52,218 nt of DNA, taken from the NCBI GenBank assembly GCA_002179805.1, contig NAVB01000141.1:1-52218 (forward strand). Reading direction: 5' to 3'. Below the pieces are notes generated by a model. It searched no databases. It was not told the origin of the DNA and was given only the letters and a program-made list of their open reading frames with translations. The position numbers were made by a program, and so were the translations under genes. Below, one piece after another: positions 41,933 to 52,218 of the stretch. The DNA comes from Acanthamoeba lenticulata. Taxonomy: Eukaryota; Discosea; Longamoebia; Acanthamoebidae. Every line of letters starts with the position of its first letter. Position 1 is the first letter of the stretch.

Positions 41933-44900
41933 TCAGTCGACGTTGTCGAGGAGGTCATCTGCCGAGGCCGCGCGTTGCATGTGTGGTTTGGGGGTTGAAA
42001 ATAAGGACCCGACCTACAACAAACACACGCAATAGCAAAGAGAGAGAGAGAGAGATTGATGCGGTACCGCGAGGTTCTTGAGGACGGCCCATGAGAGACA
42101 GCATTGAAAACTGGCTGGCCACACCCTCGGGCGCAGCACCCGGCCCTCCGCCTGAGGGTAGAAACAGACAACGCACGACAAGGTGAGCCGCAGCCACGGC
42201 GCGATCACCTCAAACAGACAATCATGACAATAGGGTGACGCACTGTTCAAGTAGGAGTATACTTCCTCCTCTTCGAGGTCGTCAAAGTTATCGTCGTCAT
42301 CGTCATCGTCATCATCTTCATCGTCGTCATCATCATCATCGTCATCATCCTCGTCCTCTTCCTCCTCATCCTCATCGTAATCATACTGGTGGCCTGTTGT
42401 TGTATTTTCCATGAGATGATGAACTGTTCAGAAGCCAGCCCGGCCAGCGTTTGCGTACCGGCATGACGATAAGGTCCAGTGCCCTGCTCATGGGGAGCAG
42501 CGTCATGCGAGGACATGCCCGCGAGCTCGAGGAAGTCCTCGAGCGAGAGCCCAGGCAGCGCCGGGGCGGCCGGACTCACCTCCTCCGAGATGATGTCGAT
42601 CGGGCGCGTGGGGTGGGGCAGCTGGAGGACCACGCCCGCCAGATTGACCACCTTCATGCGCGGTTCCAGCCCGGCCAAGTGCTGGCGCTCATCCTGCAGA
42701 GAAAAAGAGAAAAAAGAAAGGAAGAATCAAAATGGGTCACTGCCTGACGAAACTGGTGAGACCGAAGCTCGCATACCTCGCGCAGCACTTGGTGGCTGAC
42801 CCGCACGGGGTCCTTCATAGTAGGCGGATGCAACGAGAACAGCACGCTCTGATACGTATGTGTAGGTGTAGGTGGGTGTGATTGCGCTTCGCGGTGAACA
42901 CCCTCGTTTTGATTGGCTTGGCACACATTCGGGGAGTACGCACCTGGGAGTCGTTGGTGCTCTCATTGGTCATGAGGAAGTGGCGGATCTCGGGGAACCA
43001 CTGCACCGACAAGCCCAACGTAGAGGAGTAGACCCCTGGTAGGTGTGCCGTGCGCATTTGGTGCGTGTTTATAAAACTGTAACAACCACAATAGCCCTTG
43101 TGTGCTGCCGGAGAGAGGGATGTACCTGCGGGGATCTGCACAGTGCCAAGCTCCGTCAATCCCGTCGGGTTGATCTGCATGTTTGTTGGTCGTGAGCTTC
43201 CTATACATGTAGGCCAACCAGTCAAGAAGAGAGGAAGAACCAACCTGGAAGACGGTGACCAGTCCCGTCTCGGTGTCTCTGCCGGTTGTAACAACAACGC
43301 CCATGGTTCCGGCGGCATCGAGACGACCCGCAAACACCGCCTGCGCGCCGAGCGTCTTGCAGATCTCGAGCGCTTCGGGGTCTGGAGCAAGAAGCAGCCA
43401 GCAGAAGAAGCGTGAGTTGAAAGAACTGGAGCGCGAGGAGGAGAACGACGACGCGTACCAGCGCGGCTGTGGATCTTGATGCGTCCTCGCTCGGAGCTGA
43501 AGTCGCGGTTGAGTGCCAGGTCCATATCGAGGAGGGTGTACTGAACGACGACCGGGTAGCCATCATCCCTCGGCACCAAGAAGACGATGTACTCGTTGGT
43601 CAAGAAGAGGAGCTCGCCGGGCAGGAACCCAAACCACTTAAGGTCATGGGTGGTCTTCAGCGTGTCGTCCTCGCGCCACAGGGTCCAGATGCGACGCTGC
43701 TGCGAGGCGGGGCCCTGGACATGGCAGGCCAGCAGGTACTTGCCGTTGGGCGTGTAGCCCTTGACAGCAAGCGAGTTGGGCATGACCATCGTCTGCTGAG
43801 AGGACCCGCTGCCGCAGCGAAGGAGCACGTCTGACTTGCGTAGGCACACACGACCACGAGCCTGGTCAGAGGCGTGCTGGGCCTCTTTGGCAGCGCCCCG
43901 GCGAGCCTTGATGATCTTACGGCCCGTCTGGGAGAGCAGAGCGGTGAGTAAGAAAACCAACACTGGAGGAGACAACAAAGAGCAAGAATAAGACAGGACT
44001 GCATACCGCCGGCTCAGGAGCCTTTGGCTTGACGACCTCGCGCCTGGCCCGGACGATCTTGCGGTCCTCGCCGAGGACCTTGGACGGCTGGAACTCATAC
44101 GAGAGCTCGGGCACCGCACGACCTGCGCCTGTTGCAACGAGGCAGTTGGCGTGAGTCGACTCACACAGACCAGTCTTGACAAGTTCCTCATCGTTGTCGT
44201 TCGGACGTACTATGGACATGCTTGGCCTTGTTTCCCTTCTTCTCGCCGCCCACACGCCTGCTGCTCTCGACTGGCGTGGCCTGTTGGAGTTTTGAAGCCA
44301 AGCACAGGCAGCTGTAAGCGTTGGTGTCGCTGACTAGAAGAAAGAAGAAAGGTACCAGCGGCGAAGCCTTTTCCTTGCCCTTGTCCAAGCCTGCGGCGGG
44401 GGAGGTTGCACTAAAGACAAACGGCGGAGGAGAAGCCGCAGAGGGCGAGAAGGAAACCGCGGGCGCAGGCGAGAAGGGCGAGGAAGGAGTCGACGACGGG
44501 CCGCCAAACGGTGAGGCCGATCCGGCGACTGCTGATGGCGTCGAAACGGGCGAGGGAGCAGGGGACCTCCTGACTACAACCTTCTTCCTCGTCACCGTGC
44601 TGGCTGGCCCGCGACCGGGGCTAACAGCTGATGCCAATTCAAGACATGAGCAGCCGAACACGACGGATGTTGCTGGCTTGTGGGCAAGACATACCAGGTA
44701 GAGACGGCGGCTGCGTGCTGCCGAACACAAATCCAGGGGTTGTCTCGGCCACGGGGGAGCTGGCAGGACCTGTGCCGCATACGTCAGGTGTCAACGCCCA
44801 GCTACACGCTAGCGAGGCTGCGAGGTGGAGGTACCAGAAGCCCCAAACTGAAGCGCGGGGGATACCGGAGTACTGCCAAACGTAGGCACTGGCTGCCCAG

Positions 44901-45181
44901 CGGCGAAGGGCGAAGAGGCGCCGAATACAGGGGAGGGGGATGACCTGCAGCGGGGTTCGTGAATTGAATGAAATCTGCTAAAGGACTGGCTCACGGCCGT
45001 ACCCGCCAAAAACACTCTTTGGGTCAGGACTCGCCGAAGGAGAGATGAAGCTGAATCCAGCGGCCTGCTCACTGTTGCTGCCGAAAACGAATGGCGTGGG
45101 AACTGTACGTGACGTAATCAGACAAGAAAAGAAGTGCCAGTTAGGGAGGGCAGCCTTACCCGAGCTGTGCGGCGAATCCAT
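41933..45181 (-). CDS. FG-repeat (nucleoporin-like) protein with acidic tail
   Basis: The start MDSPHSSG (45181) is followed by exons rich in FG motifs: FVFGSNSE, SVFGG, PVFGASSPFAAG, PTFGSTPVS, LQFGASGTS, PGFVFGS, SPFGGPSS and PFVFSATSP. Such Ser/Pro/FG-rich disorder is typical of nuclear-pore FG nucleoporins. After basic linkers (GEDRKIVRARREVVK, GRKIIKARRGAAKEAQ) a folded region reads like beta-propeller blades (GYTPNGKYLLACHVQG, RRIWTLWREDD, LLFLTNEYIVFLVPRDDGY, MGVVVTTGRDTETGLVTVFQ, WFPEIRHFLMTNE). The end holds a long poly-Asp/Glu run (about 42280-42375), SYLNSASPYCHDCLFEVIAP, QFSMLSLMGRPQEPRG and SADDLLDNVD. FG repeats before a propeller is the reverse of Nup214 order, so no specific nucleoporin is assigned. 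The final exon joins are tentative. Confidence 0.6.
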
Positions 45182-45377
45182 CGTGACAGAGTCTGCCGCA
45201 AAAGATGAAGAGGAAAAGCCCAGGCCCGGTTTCGAGCGTCGTAAACTTTTTTCTTCACCCAAGTTTTTCTTTTCCCGCCAAAACTTGAAGCCCGACTGCT
45301 CGTTTGCTATTGGTGGACTGAACAGCCAATGTCCGCCATCACCATTTTGTGTTTTTCTTCGTGGCCCGCTGGCAAAG

Positions 45378-47169
45378 ATGAAGGTGCTCGTCCTTGCCAT
45401 CGTTGTGGCTCTTGCCTCAGGGTCTTATGCAGTGCCTGCTTCGCGCGCTTTTTGCCTTGACGAGTCTGGCCGCCCTGTCGACTGGTGGTCCGTTTTCTCT
45501 CCCCCCGCAGCTTCTTCAGAAGCTTGTATTAATAGCAGTCATCCTCATTTGGCAATACGGTAAAGGATGATCATCAAGGTCCCCACCCTGCCCCAGAGTG
45601 GAGATGCCAATGCGGCAAGTGGTATGCTCCTTGGCACCAAACGACTTGCTCTTCCCGTATTGACACTCTTCTCTTCCCAAGGCTACGCGTATCTCTACGC
45701 GGACAGAGCGAACCCGAAGCTGCAGCTCACGGGCAAGGTGCAGCTTCCTCTCTGGCCGCTGAGCCATGGAATCGCCATTGTCTCATTCCCTCTCTGGTGA
45801 TAGAGGCTCGACACAAACACCCGCGGCGCTCTGGGTGCCACCCTCGCACAAGCCTACAGCGCTTCGTCTTCCCAGCGCGGCTGGATCATGTACAATGGTA
45901 AGGCCTCCAACTCTTGACACAATTGGTCAGTCTTTTGTGTACAAGCTTGTGTCGTCTGCTCACTCCTTGGCCTGTGAGCAGACCAGACTCCTGATGACAA
46001 GGGCCATTCCTCTTTCGGTCACTTGAAGGTATGCCACAAAGCTCGTGTGTATCCTGTCTCTGTGGCCAGTCGACTGACTCTTCCGAGGGAATCAGGGCGA
46101 TATGGTCTTCGACGCCAATGGTGGCTTTTGGCTGGTGCATAGCGTGCCTCGTTTTCCGTTCGATCGGTCCGGTGAACCCTACACCTACCCGGCCTACGCC
46201 AAGTCGTATGGTCAGTCATTCATCTGCCTCAGTCTGGGTGCGTTGATGCATCACCTTGGCCCACTTTGTGATTCAGCACTCACCTTGCCATGCCTCTCAC
46301 TGCGCAGATGCGGGCAATGTGGAGACTGTTGCTGAAGGGCTACTGCTGAGCAAGCCATACGTCTATGAGTCCAACCTCCCGAAATCACTCACCTCCACCT
46401 TCCCCTCGATGAGCTCTCTGCTTCAGGGCAACTTTGTCACCAAGGTGGGCGTCCCCTCATCCATCACACATTGATAGAAGAAGAAGCTGACGGTTTATTG
46501 GTTGGTTGGTTGGCGACAGGCAGGGGCCACAAACACTTCTGTCATTTACACAACTGGTGGCCAGCAGTTTACTATGTTTGCCAAGAACGAACGATGGAAC
46601 AAGGACCTGTGGTCTGACTTGATCACACCCAAGCTGCGAGGTGATTTGCTTATTGAGAGCTGGATGAATGGCGCCACCGCCAACAAAGTGCGAGCCTTTG
46701 CCCAATGCAACCTGTCCTGTCAGTTGTTGAGGCGTAACACGCTTGATCTCGCAGATGCCTTCGTATTGCAAGCCTAGCCACACCTACAACAACATCAACA
46801 TTCGCTTCCTGACCGTCAATGATGACGTCTCCTGGCCTGAGACCAAGGATCACTCCAAGGCACCTCTTCTTCCAAGCCTCGCGGTCAGTCAGACGGGCAG
46901 TGACTAACCTTGAACGGCTTGTTGTGTAACACCACCCCAAGTGGGCCATCACTGCGTCGAGCACTCGCGGCTACTTCTGCGTGGGCGACATCAACCGGCA
47001 GTTCTCTCAGGCCAACCGTGGCGGAGGCGCTGTACATTGTCCCCCCTTCCTCGCCTTGACGTCTTCTTCCTCACTCACCCTTTTTTCATCGGTTCTCCAG
47101 GTCTGTGCGGCTATTCCTCAGGTGTGGTCGTCGTTGAACCAGCTCATCACCGGGCGAGACACCTGTTGA
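45378..47169 (+). CDS. Deoxyribonuclease II (lysosomal/phagosomal DNase)
   Basis: This is an acid endonuclease that degrades DNA in lysosomes, fitting for a phagocytic amoeba. The signal peptide MKVLVLAIVVALASGSYAVP (45378) is followed by ESGRPVDWWVIIKVPTLP, GYAYLYADRA, RGALGATLAQAYSASSQRGW and YNDQTPDD. The first catalytic half is FGHLKGDMVFDANGGFWLVH with SVPRFPF, the HxK site of the family. The second is DHSKWAITASSTRGYFCVGD with INRQFSQANRGGGAVC, the second HxK site and the conserved DINR and RGGG motifs. The last exon ends VWSSLNQLITGRDTC. Eight or nine short introns are visible. Both HxK motifs are intact, so activity is expected. The gene is divergent from the FG-repeat gene, with about 200 bases between the start codons. 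Confidence 0.93.
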
Positions 47170-47224
47170 ACCCACACCAACCAAGTAGAATCCTAGTTTA
47201 CTTCAGTTCAAAATGTATTGCGTT

Positions 47225-48575
47225 TTAGCCAAACTCGCACATCAGGCTGAAGTGATCGCTGGAGTAGACGCTTGTCGGCAGCCCACTGCCCTCGTCCATC
47301 GACGGCACGGGCACGAGCCCGCGCACGCGCATGGCAGAGGTGGCCGGCCACAAGATGTAATCCACCACTTGCGCGGAGTGGGGCAGCAGCGTTGTGTAGG
47401 GCGGCTCTCCGCCGAGCTCGGCAGTTGACGACGACGACGACACAACGGCCTGGTGCAGGGCGTACGCACTGCGCCAAGCCGGCAGAGGCGCCTCTGGCGA
47501 GGCCGCGCGCTCAGCCGCGGCCTGGCGGCCACCCCGGCCCTGTGGTCGCGCTGCGCTTCCTCGGGAGGCGGCAGGGACGGGAGCCAGGCCTGTGGTGAGG
47601 AGCGCGTAGACTTTCGAGTCCGGCGTGGAGTTGAAGTCACCGCACAGGACAGTGGGCAGGTCTTGCTGGCCGGTCTCTGCCTCCTTCTCTTGCTTCCAGG
47701 CGTCCACCGTCTTGAGCAGCACTCGCGTCTGGTTGAGCCGAATCACTTCACTCTCGGCGTCTTCAAACCACACCGCCAGGTGCGTCGTGGCCACCAACAG
47801 CGGGCTGTCGTCTTCCTCCACTGCGTCATGAAGACCGGGTCAAAAGCAATAGCAGCAGGAGAGGGTGGGGTAAGGGCGTACAGGGCATGAGTTGCACCAG
47901 CAGAGCGACGGTGTCGTGGCCAAGGTCTAGCTCTCGCACGTCACCCACGTAGTATCGCTCCCGTTGGTAGAAGAGGGCGCAACCATCGCCCTTCTCTCGC
48001 TTCTTGTAGACGCCATCGTACGACTGGCTGAGGTAAGCCAAGTAGTCTTGATATTTGTCCACCTCCTGCACGAGTTCGGTCGTCCTCGCTTAAGGCATCA
48101 TACAACAGGTGATCAAGTACGCACTGGGAGCAGCATGCTGACCTGAAGACAGGCGACGTGGGGAGCAAGTGCCGCAATCTCACGCGCTTGGTTCGCCAGT
48201 CTGTGCTCCGGTGTCAGCACAGCAGAAGTGGTGGAGGCTCAGCACTGAGCTGCATACCGGTAGGCAAATTGCATGTGTGGAGTCGGGCAATGCGGATAGA
48301 AGCTGAAGGAGCAGGTCGACTTCAGCACATTATAGGTCAAAACTTTTACGCTGTGCTTCAGCACGCTTGCGCTGGTAGCTGCGCATTCACTCAGACCAGT
48401 TAGCGCTGAGGCCACTGCTGCGCGTCCTTCAACACGTACCGCCCGAGCCGGGGACTGTCTGCAGCTGGCGAGGGAAGGCTGCCGGTGGTGAGGCACCATT
48501 TGCTTTGCTTTGGGCGCCTTGTGGACTAGCAGGCCCCTTCCCTTTGGGGCTCGGGCGCGCTCCTCCCTTCTTCAT
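47225..48575 (-). CDS. CCR4/nocturnin/Angel-type endonuclease-exonuclease-phosphatase
   Basis: This is a Mg2+-dependent phosphodiesterase of the EEP fold, a deadenylase or related nucleotidase. The start MKKGGARPSPKGKGPASPQG (48575) is a basic, disordered N-terminus. Core motifs: VKVLTYNVL; ANQAREIAALAPHVACLQEV with DKYQDYLAYL (metal-binding Glu in LQEVD); DGVYKKREKGDGCALFYQRE; LLVATTHLAVWFEDAESEVI; TVLCGDFNSTPDSKVYALL (catalytic Asp and Asn); YTTLLPHSAQVVDYILW; and the closing SSDHFSLMCEFG with the catalytic Asp-His. There is no leucine-rich repeat, so it is not full-length yeast-type CCR4. An Ala/Arg-rich insert interrupts the domain near 47590-47470. The 3' end is convergent with DNase II, only about 55 bases away. 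Confidence 0.9.
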
Positions 48576-48624
48576 GATGAGGTTGTGTTTGTTTCAATGA
48601 AAAAAAGAAAAAGGACTTGAGAAA

Positions 48625-49016
48625 AATGCCGCGGTGCTGCCCCAATTCAAGCAAATCAGCAAAGCCGGCCTGAAGCCCGACTTGCCCAGCTTCAACTTGC
48701 TTCTTGACGCACTGGCCAAGGCCAGGCGAGTCGATGAGGTGCTGCACCAGTTTGAGGAGATCAACAAGGCTGGAACCGGACGTGAACAGCTTCAACACAG
48801 TCCTCTACGCGCTGGAGAAGGTCGGCAGGGCTGCTGAGCTACTTTGGAACACGCCTGAGCTGCAGCCGTACGTGTAGTTTCAATGCGCTGGCCAAGGCCG
48901 GACGAGCCGACGACGTGTTGCGCTACCTGGAGCAGGTCTGCAAGGCCGGCCTGCCGCCTGACGTGCACAGCTTGAGTGCACTTCGCGATGCGCTGCCTAA
49001 GGCCAATTTACAATAA
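48625..49016 (+). pseudogene. Decayed pentatricopeptide-repeat (PPR) gene fragment
   Basis: About three and a half PPR-like 35-residue units can be read, but in shifting frames. The first runs ISKAGLKPDLPSFNLLLDAL then AKARRVDEVLHQFEEINKAG. The next, LEPDVNSFNTVLYALEKVGR, is in another frame and stops after ELQPYV. The third, FNALAKAGRADDVLRYLEQV then CKAGLPPDVHSLSALRDALP, is in a further frame and ends at 49016. No in-frame ATG precedes the first unit. PPR proteins bind organellar RNA, and this copy is too broken to be functional. It sits between the divergent CCR4-like and convergent DUS3 genes. Confidence 0.8.
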
Positions 49017-49066
49017 GAGAAGTTGTTGGAAGTGTTTTGGTTCACTTCTGGCAAGCCACACAAGTG

Positions 49067-52000
49067 TTAGCCCTCAATGCTGGAGTTGTAGGCACTGGAC
49101 TTGTGCTTCGGCGTGAAGGTGAAGCCTTCCGGCACTGGTCCCAACAGCATCTCGCTGATCGCCACCCAGTCTGTGCGCCAGATTCTTCGTAAGCGAGTGC
49201 AAACATCATCAGCTCGTTGGCCAAACGTACCGTTCACCACCGGGGAGGCCAAGAGCGTCTCGAGATCGTTGCGGCCAAAGAATGGCGGCGGCCGCTGATG
49301 CAGCTTGGGCGGCATCACCTCGAGCAGGCCGATGGGCACGTAGCGGTGGAGGAAGGACAGCCACTGGAGCAAAAACTCGCGCGTCGTGGCCACGCCCTGA
49401 TCGTCGGAGCCCCAGTGCATGAGGCCGTAGTCGACAAACGTCTTGAGCAGGTCGAAGCGCTCCGGGGCCGAGATGTCCCAGTCCCGGTTCTCCTTGCACT
49501 CGGTGAAGACCCAGGGCTTGATGAGCGCGCCGCGCGCCACCATGATGGTCGACAGGCCAGCGGCCCGCGCCTCGGCTGCCTGCTGCGGCCCGTAGATATC
49601 GCCGTTGCCTTGGAGGTAGCCCGCCCCCAATATCCACAGTCATCAACGTGAGCGTGTGCTCTGCCCATGGCCATTAGGCTGATGTGTGCAGTACCGATGA
49701 CGGGGATGGGCGAGTTCTCGGCGCACTGGCGGATGTAGCTCCAGTCGGCCTCCCGCGAGTAGCGCTGCAGGCGCGAACGTCCGTGCAGCTGCTCGTTCAG
49801 AAGGGGTTCAATGGTATTGCTTCCGGTCAGTATGTTCGGCTGAACATCATCGATGATGACAGGCAGGGGACGACCGTACCGTAACAGCCGAAGCGCCCCA
49901 TTCGTGCAGTTGCGGGATCAGCTTGTGGGCAACCGGCGCCTTCTCGTCCTTGCCCGTCCTAATCTGCTCAATGACAAGTAGAATGACAGTTGGAGTTGGT
50001 GCATGTGACGAGAAAATGGAGCACCAGAAGAACATACCTTGACGGTAACGGGACACGAGAGGACGGTGGCCATGCCTCGCACGATTCCCTCCATCCTACG
50101 CGGACGGTCCAAGAGCGCCGAACCGGCGCCTCTGATTCCAGTCTTGATGGTGAGATGACCATTCGTATCGAGTCAAGCGGCAAAGAAAGCTACCGGTTGA
50201 CGACCAGGTCGATGGGGCAGCCACAGTTGACATCTACAAAGTCAACGGAGATGGTTTCGTCCAGCAACTGGCCGCACTTGGTCAAGTTTTCCGGATGGGG
50301 TCCGCAGAGCTGCGCGCAAAAAGCTCGCTCAGCGTGAGAAAGGGATGCCACACCTTGTGTAGAGGCAAGTCAGAGGAAAGAACTCGTACCTGCACACCAA
50401 AGATGTCTTCTGACGGATGGCGCCGCAGCAAGGCCCACTCTGATGGCTGTCCCTGTAGTCAACAAGAAACGGGAGGTGAGTCTTGATATCCTGGTTCTGA
50501 GTCACAACTCATGCACACACCTGGAGAAGGTTCTCAGCGAGGGCCATCTCGCCGCAGGTGATGTCTGCACCGAGGTTCTTGCAGATCCTGCAGAGGAGCA
50601 CACGCGTGTGTGTGTCAGTCAATCACGCTTCAAGGCCCTCCGTGAGTGCTGACTTCAGAGGCGCGTACCTGCGGAAGGGAAGATTGCCGAGGGTGGTGAG
50701 CGGCGCGAGGTACAGCTTGTCGCGCCAGTCAATTTTCTTCTTCTCTGCCGCCCTAAGCGGCGTCTCTACATACTCTAGCCTCGTTTCGATCTTAGCTCTC
50801 CTTTCCTCCTCTCCCTTCTTGTCCTTCTCTTTCTCCTCTTCCTCTTTCTTTGCTTTGTCCTCCACTGCGGCTTGTGGCAGCACCGGAGGTTGCTCCTTTG
50901 GCTTCTCCTCTTCATCCATCGCCTCAGGCGCCTTGACACTATCAGCGTCGTGTCCGTCCGCCTTCCTATCGATGGCTTCATTCTCCTCCTCCTTTTGCTT
51001 GCCCTTCTCCTGTGCTGTGTCCTGCACCTGTGCTGCGATCGGTTCCGTTGGCGCACAGCTTTCGGCAGCAACCGTGGCTTCCCGCTCGGCGAGAGGCACG
51101 TTATTGGCCTGCACTCGCTCCTTAGTCTCGCGGTTCCATTGTCGCAGGAAGGCGTTGGCGCGCGCAAAGTTGTATTTCCTCTTGCGCAGAGCGATTTGAA
51201 CGTCTTTCGGGAGGAAGTTGATCGACTCGGGGTGCGGCTGCGACGCCAGCTGCAGTGGTGAAGATGGGTGATGATTAAGGACACGAAAAAACCCGTGGGC
51301 CCAAGGCTCGATCTTTGCGAACGCACCTCATCATTTACGACATTGGCATTGTCCTTGATATGCGCCGAGCCGAAGCGGCACAAGAGGCCGTACCTGCAGC
51401 GTCCTGTACGCCCATCAAGCCCAACCAGAGAGTATCGTCATTCAGGAAGTCTGCCGGGTGGAAGGAAAGGAAGTGAGCGGGCGTACCGGTGGCCTCGAAG
51501 AGAGGGCAGCGGGAAGCGATATCAGGAGGCTTGGCGGCCAGGAAGGCCGGCACGTCGTGGAAAAACTTGCACCTGAGCAAGTGCAACACATAAACTTGGT
51601 CAGGAGCCATCCGCGAGAGGTCGTAGGGAAAGATCACGAGGGCGTACTTGTCGCCGTGTGGGCAGACCTTGCCTTCTGCTACGGCAAAGCACAGCTTAGC
51701 GCCCATTGAGTGCCTGTCCTTTCGCCTTTTCTCTTTCTCCTTCACCCTTTGTCGCTTGGTGTTGGGCTGGTGCTGACGTGCGCGCATGGAACGTACCGCA
51801 TAGAGCCAGCACACCCAGCCGACTCTGGTTAGCGTGGCAGCAAAGTGCAAGGGAGAATCGCGCACACCTTTTCTTTGAGCTCTTCACCACTGCGCTTCTT
51901 GTCATTGTCCTCGCTGCTGGTGTCCTCTTCCTTTTTCTTGATAGCGCGAAGGTACCTGACCGGCCGGAGAATGTAAGCGCGAGTCACAGCAGGTAAAAAA

Positions 52001-52184
52001 GGAGGTAGTACTGGATGCTGATGGGAAGATCTCCGCTCTCATTCCGTTTGGCCAAGGCCAATTGAGCTTCCTCCGACGAGGGCGGCACGAAGGAGAGGGT
52101 GTCAGCACTCGGCACAAGCCTGAGGCCCGTCAACGACGGAGGAGTTTCTGCAGAAGTGCTCATTGGCGGCGCCGGTGCGTCCAT
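49067..52184 (-). CDS. DUS3: tRNA-dihydrouridine(47) synthase (DUS3)
   Basis: This flavin enzyme reduces U47 of tRNA (and some mRNA uridines). The start at 52184 gives [20 protein letters not shown]. An acidic/basic linker ([20 protein letters not shown]) leads to the CCCH zinc-finger region [16 protein letters not shown] joined across an intron to [10 protein letters not shown], then [10 protein letters not shown] long Lys/Glu-rich insert (about 51110-50790) precedes the barrel: [51 protein letters not shown] with the catalytic Cys, [44 protein letters not shown] and [17 protein letters not shown]. The C-terminal domain follows ([40 protein letters not shown]). Order and motifs match DUS3 throughout. 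At least nine exons are visible. The second zinc finger ([12 protein letters not shown]) is split by an intron. Confidence 0.93.
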
Positions 52185-52218
52185 TGTCACGAAACAGCAA
52201 AGAGGATGAAGATCTACA

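Noticed and set aside
42280..42375. CAT/GTC repeat run as a microsatellite only
   Set aside because: It is in frame as a poly-Asp/Glu stretch of the FG-repeat protein, so it is coding low complexity rather than an independent repeat.

Overview
The window looks like nuclear DNA of a free-living amoeba, most likely Acanthamoeba (A. castellanii or a close relative). The reasons are high GC, densely packed genes on both strands, many short GT-AG introns, and a secreted protein with three CBM49 modules joined by Ser/Pro/Ala-rich spacers, the design of the Acanthamoeba 'Luke' cyst-wall lectins. Nothing bacterial (operons, Shine-Dalgarno sites, CRISPR) is present. Gene limits below run from start codon to stop codon and include introns. 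Splice sites were read by eye.

Layout. 1-7.0 kb: a degenerate membrane-protein gene (-), an acid ceramidase/NAAA-type amidase (+), mitochondrial proline dehydrogenase (+) and a DsbA-like thioredoxin-fold protein (+). 7.0-9.9 kb: an orphan protein-kinase fragment, a TMEM135-like membrane protein (-) and a relic of a haem-peroxidase gene (-). 9.9-32 kb: the main feature, three paralogous giant receptor kinases, called here RK-A (-), RK-B (+) and RK-C (+), with a Trk/HKT-type K+ transporter (-) between RK-A and RK-B. 32-38 kb: a NELF-A homologue (+) and a protein with a NECAP/PH-like domain (-). 38-45 kb: the cyst-wall lectin (-), a four-CBS protein (+) and an FG-repeat protein (-). 45-52 kb: DNase II (+), a CCR4/nocturnin-type nuclease (-), a decayed PPR gene (+) and tRNA-dihydrouridine synthase 3 (-).

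Each receptor kinase has a signal peptide, an animal-type haem-peroxidase domain, a DOMON domain, one transmembrane helix, an MSP/ASH-like beta-sandwich, a TKL-type kinase domain with intact catalytic motifs, and a charged tail. In all three the distal His of the peroxidase WGQxxDHD motif is Leu, while the proximal His (EHNRLC) and the Arg of the GDxR motif remain. This suggests an ectodomain that binds haem or ligand and signals rather than catalyses, wired to a cytoplasmic kinase. RK-A and RK-C lie in inverted orientation and are nearly identical, introns included, from mid-peroxidase to just past the stop codon, while their N-terminal ectodomains differ. That points to recent duplication or gene conversion of the signalling half with a diversifying sensor half. 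A fourth, decayed copy lies next to RK-A.

The remaining genes are ordinary housekeeping or encystment genes. No functional link between them and the receptor cluster is visible beyond proximity.
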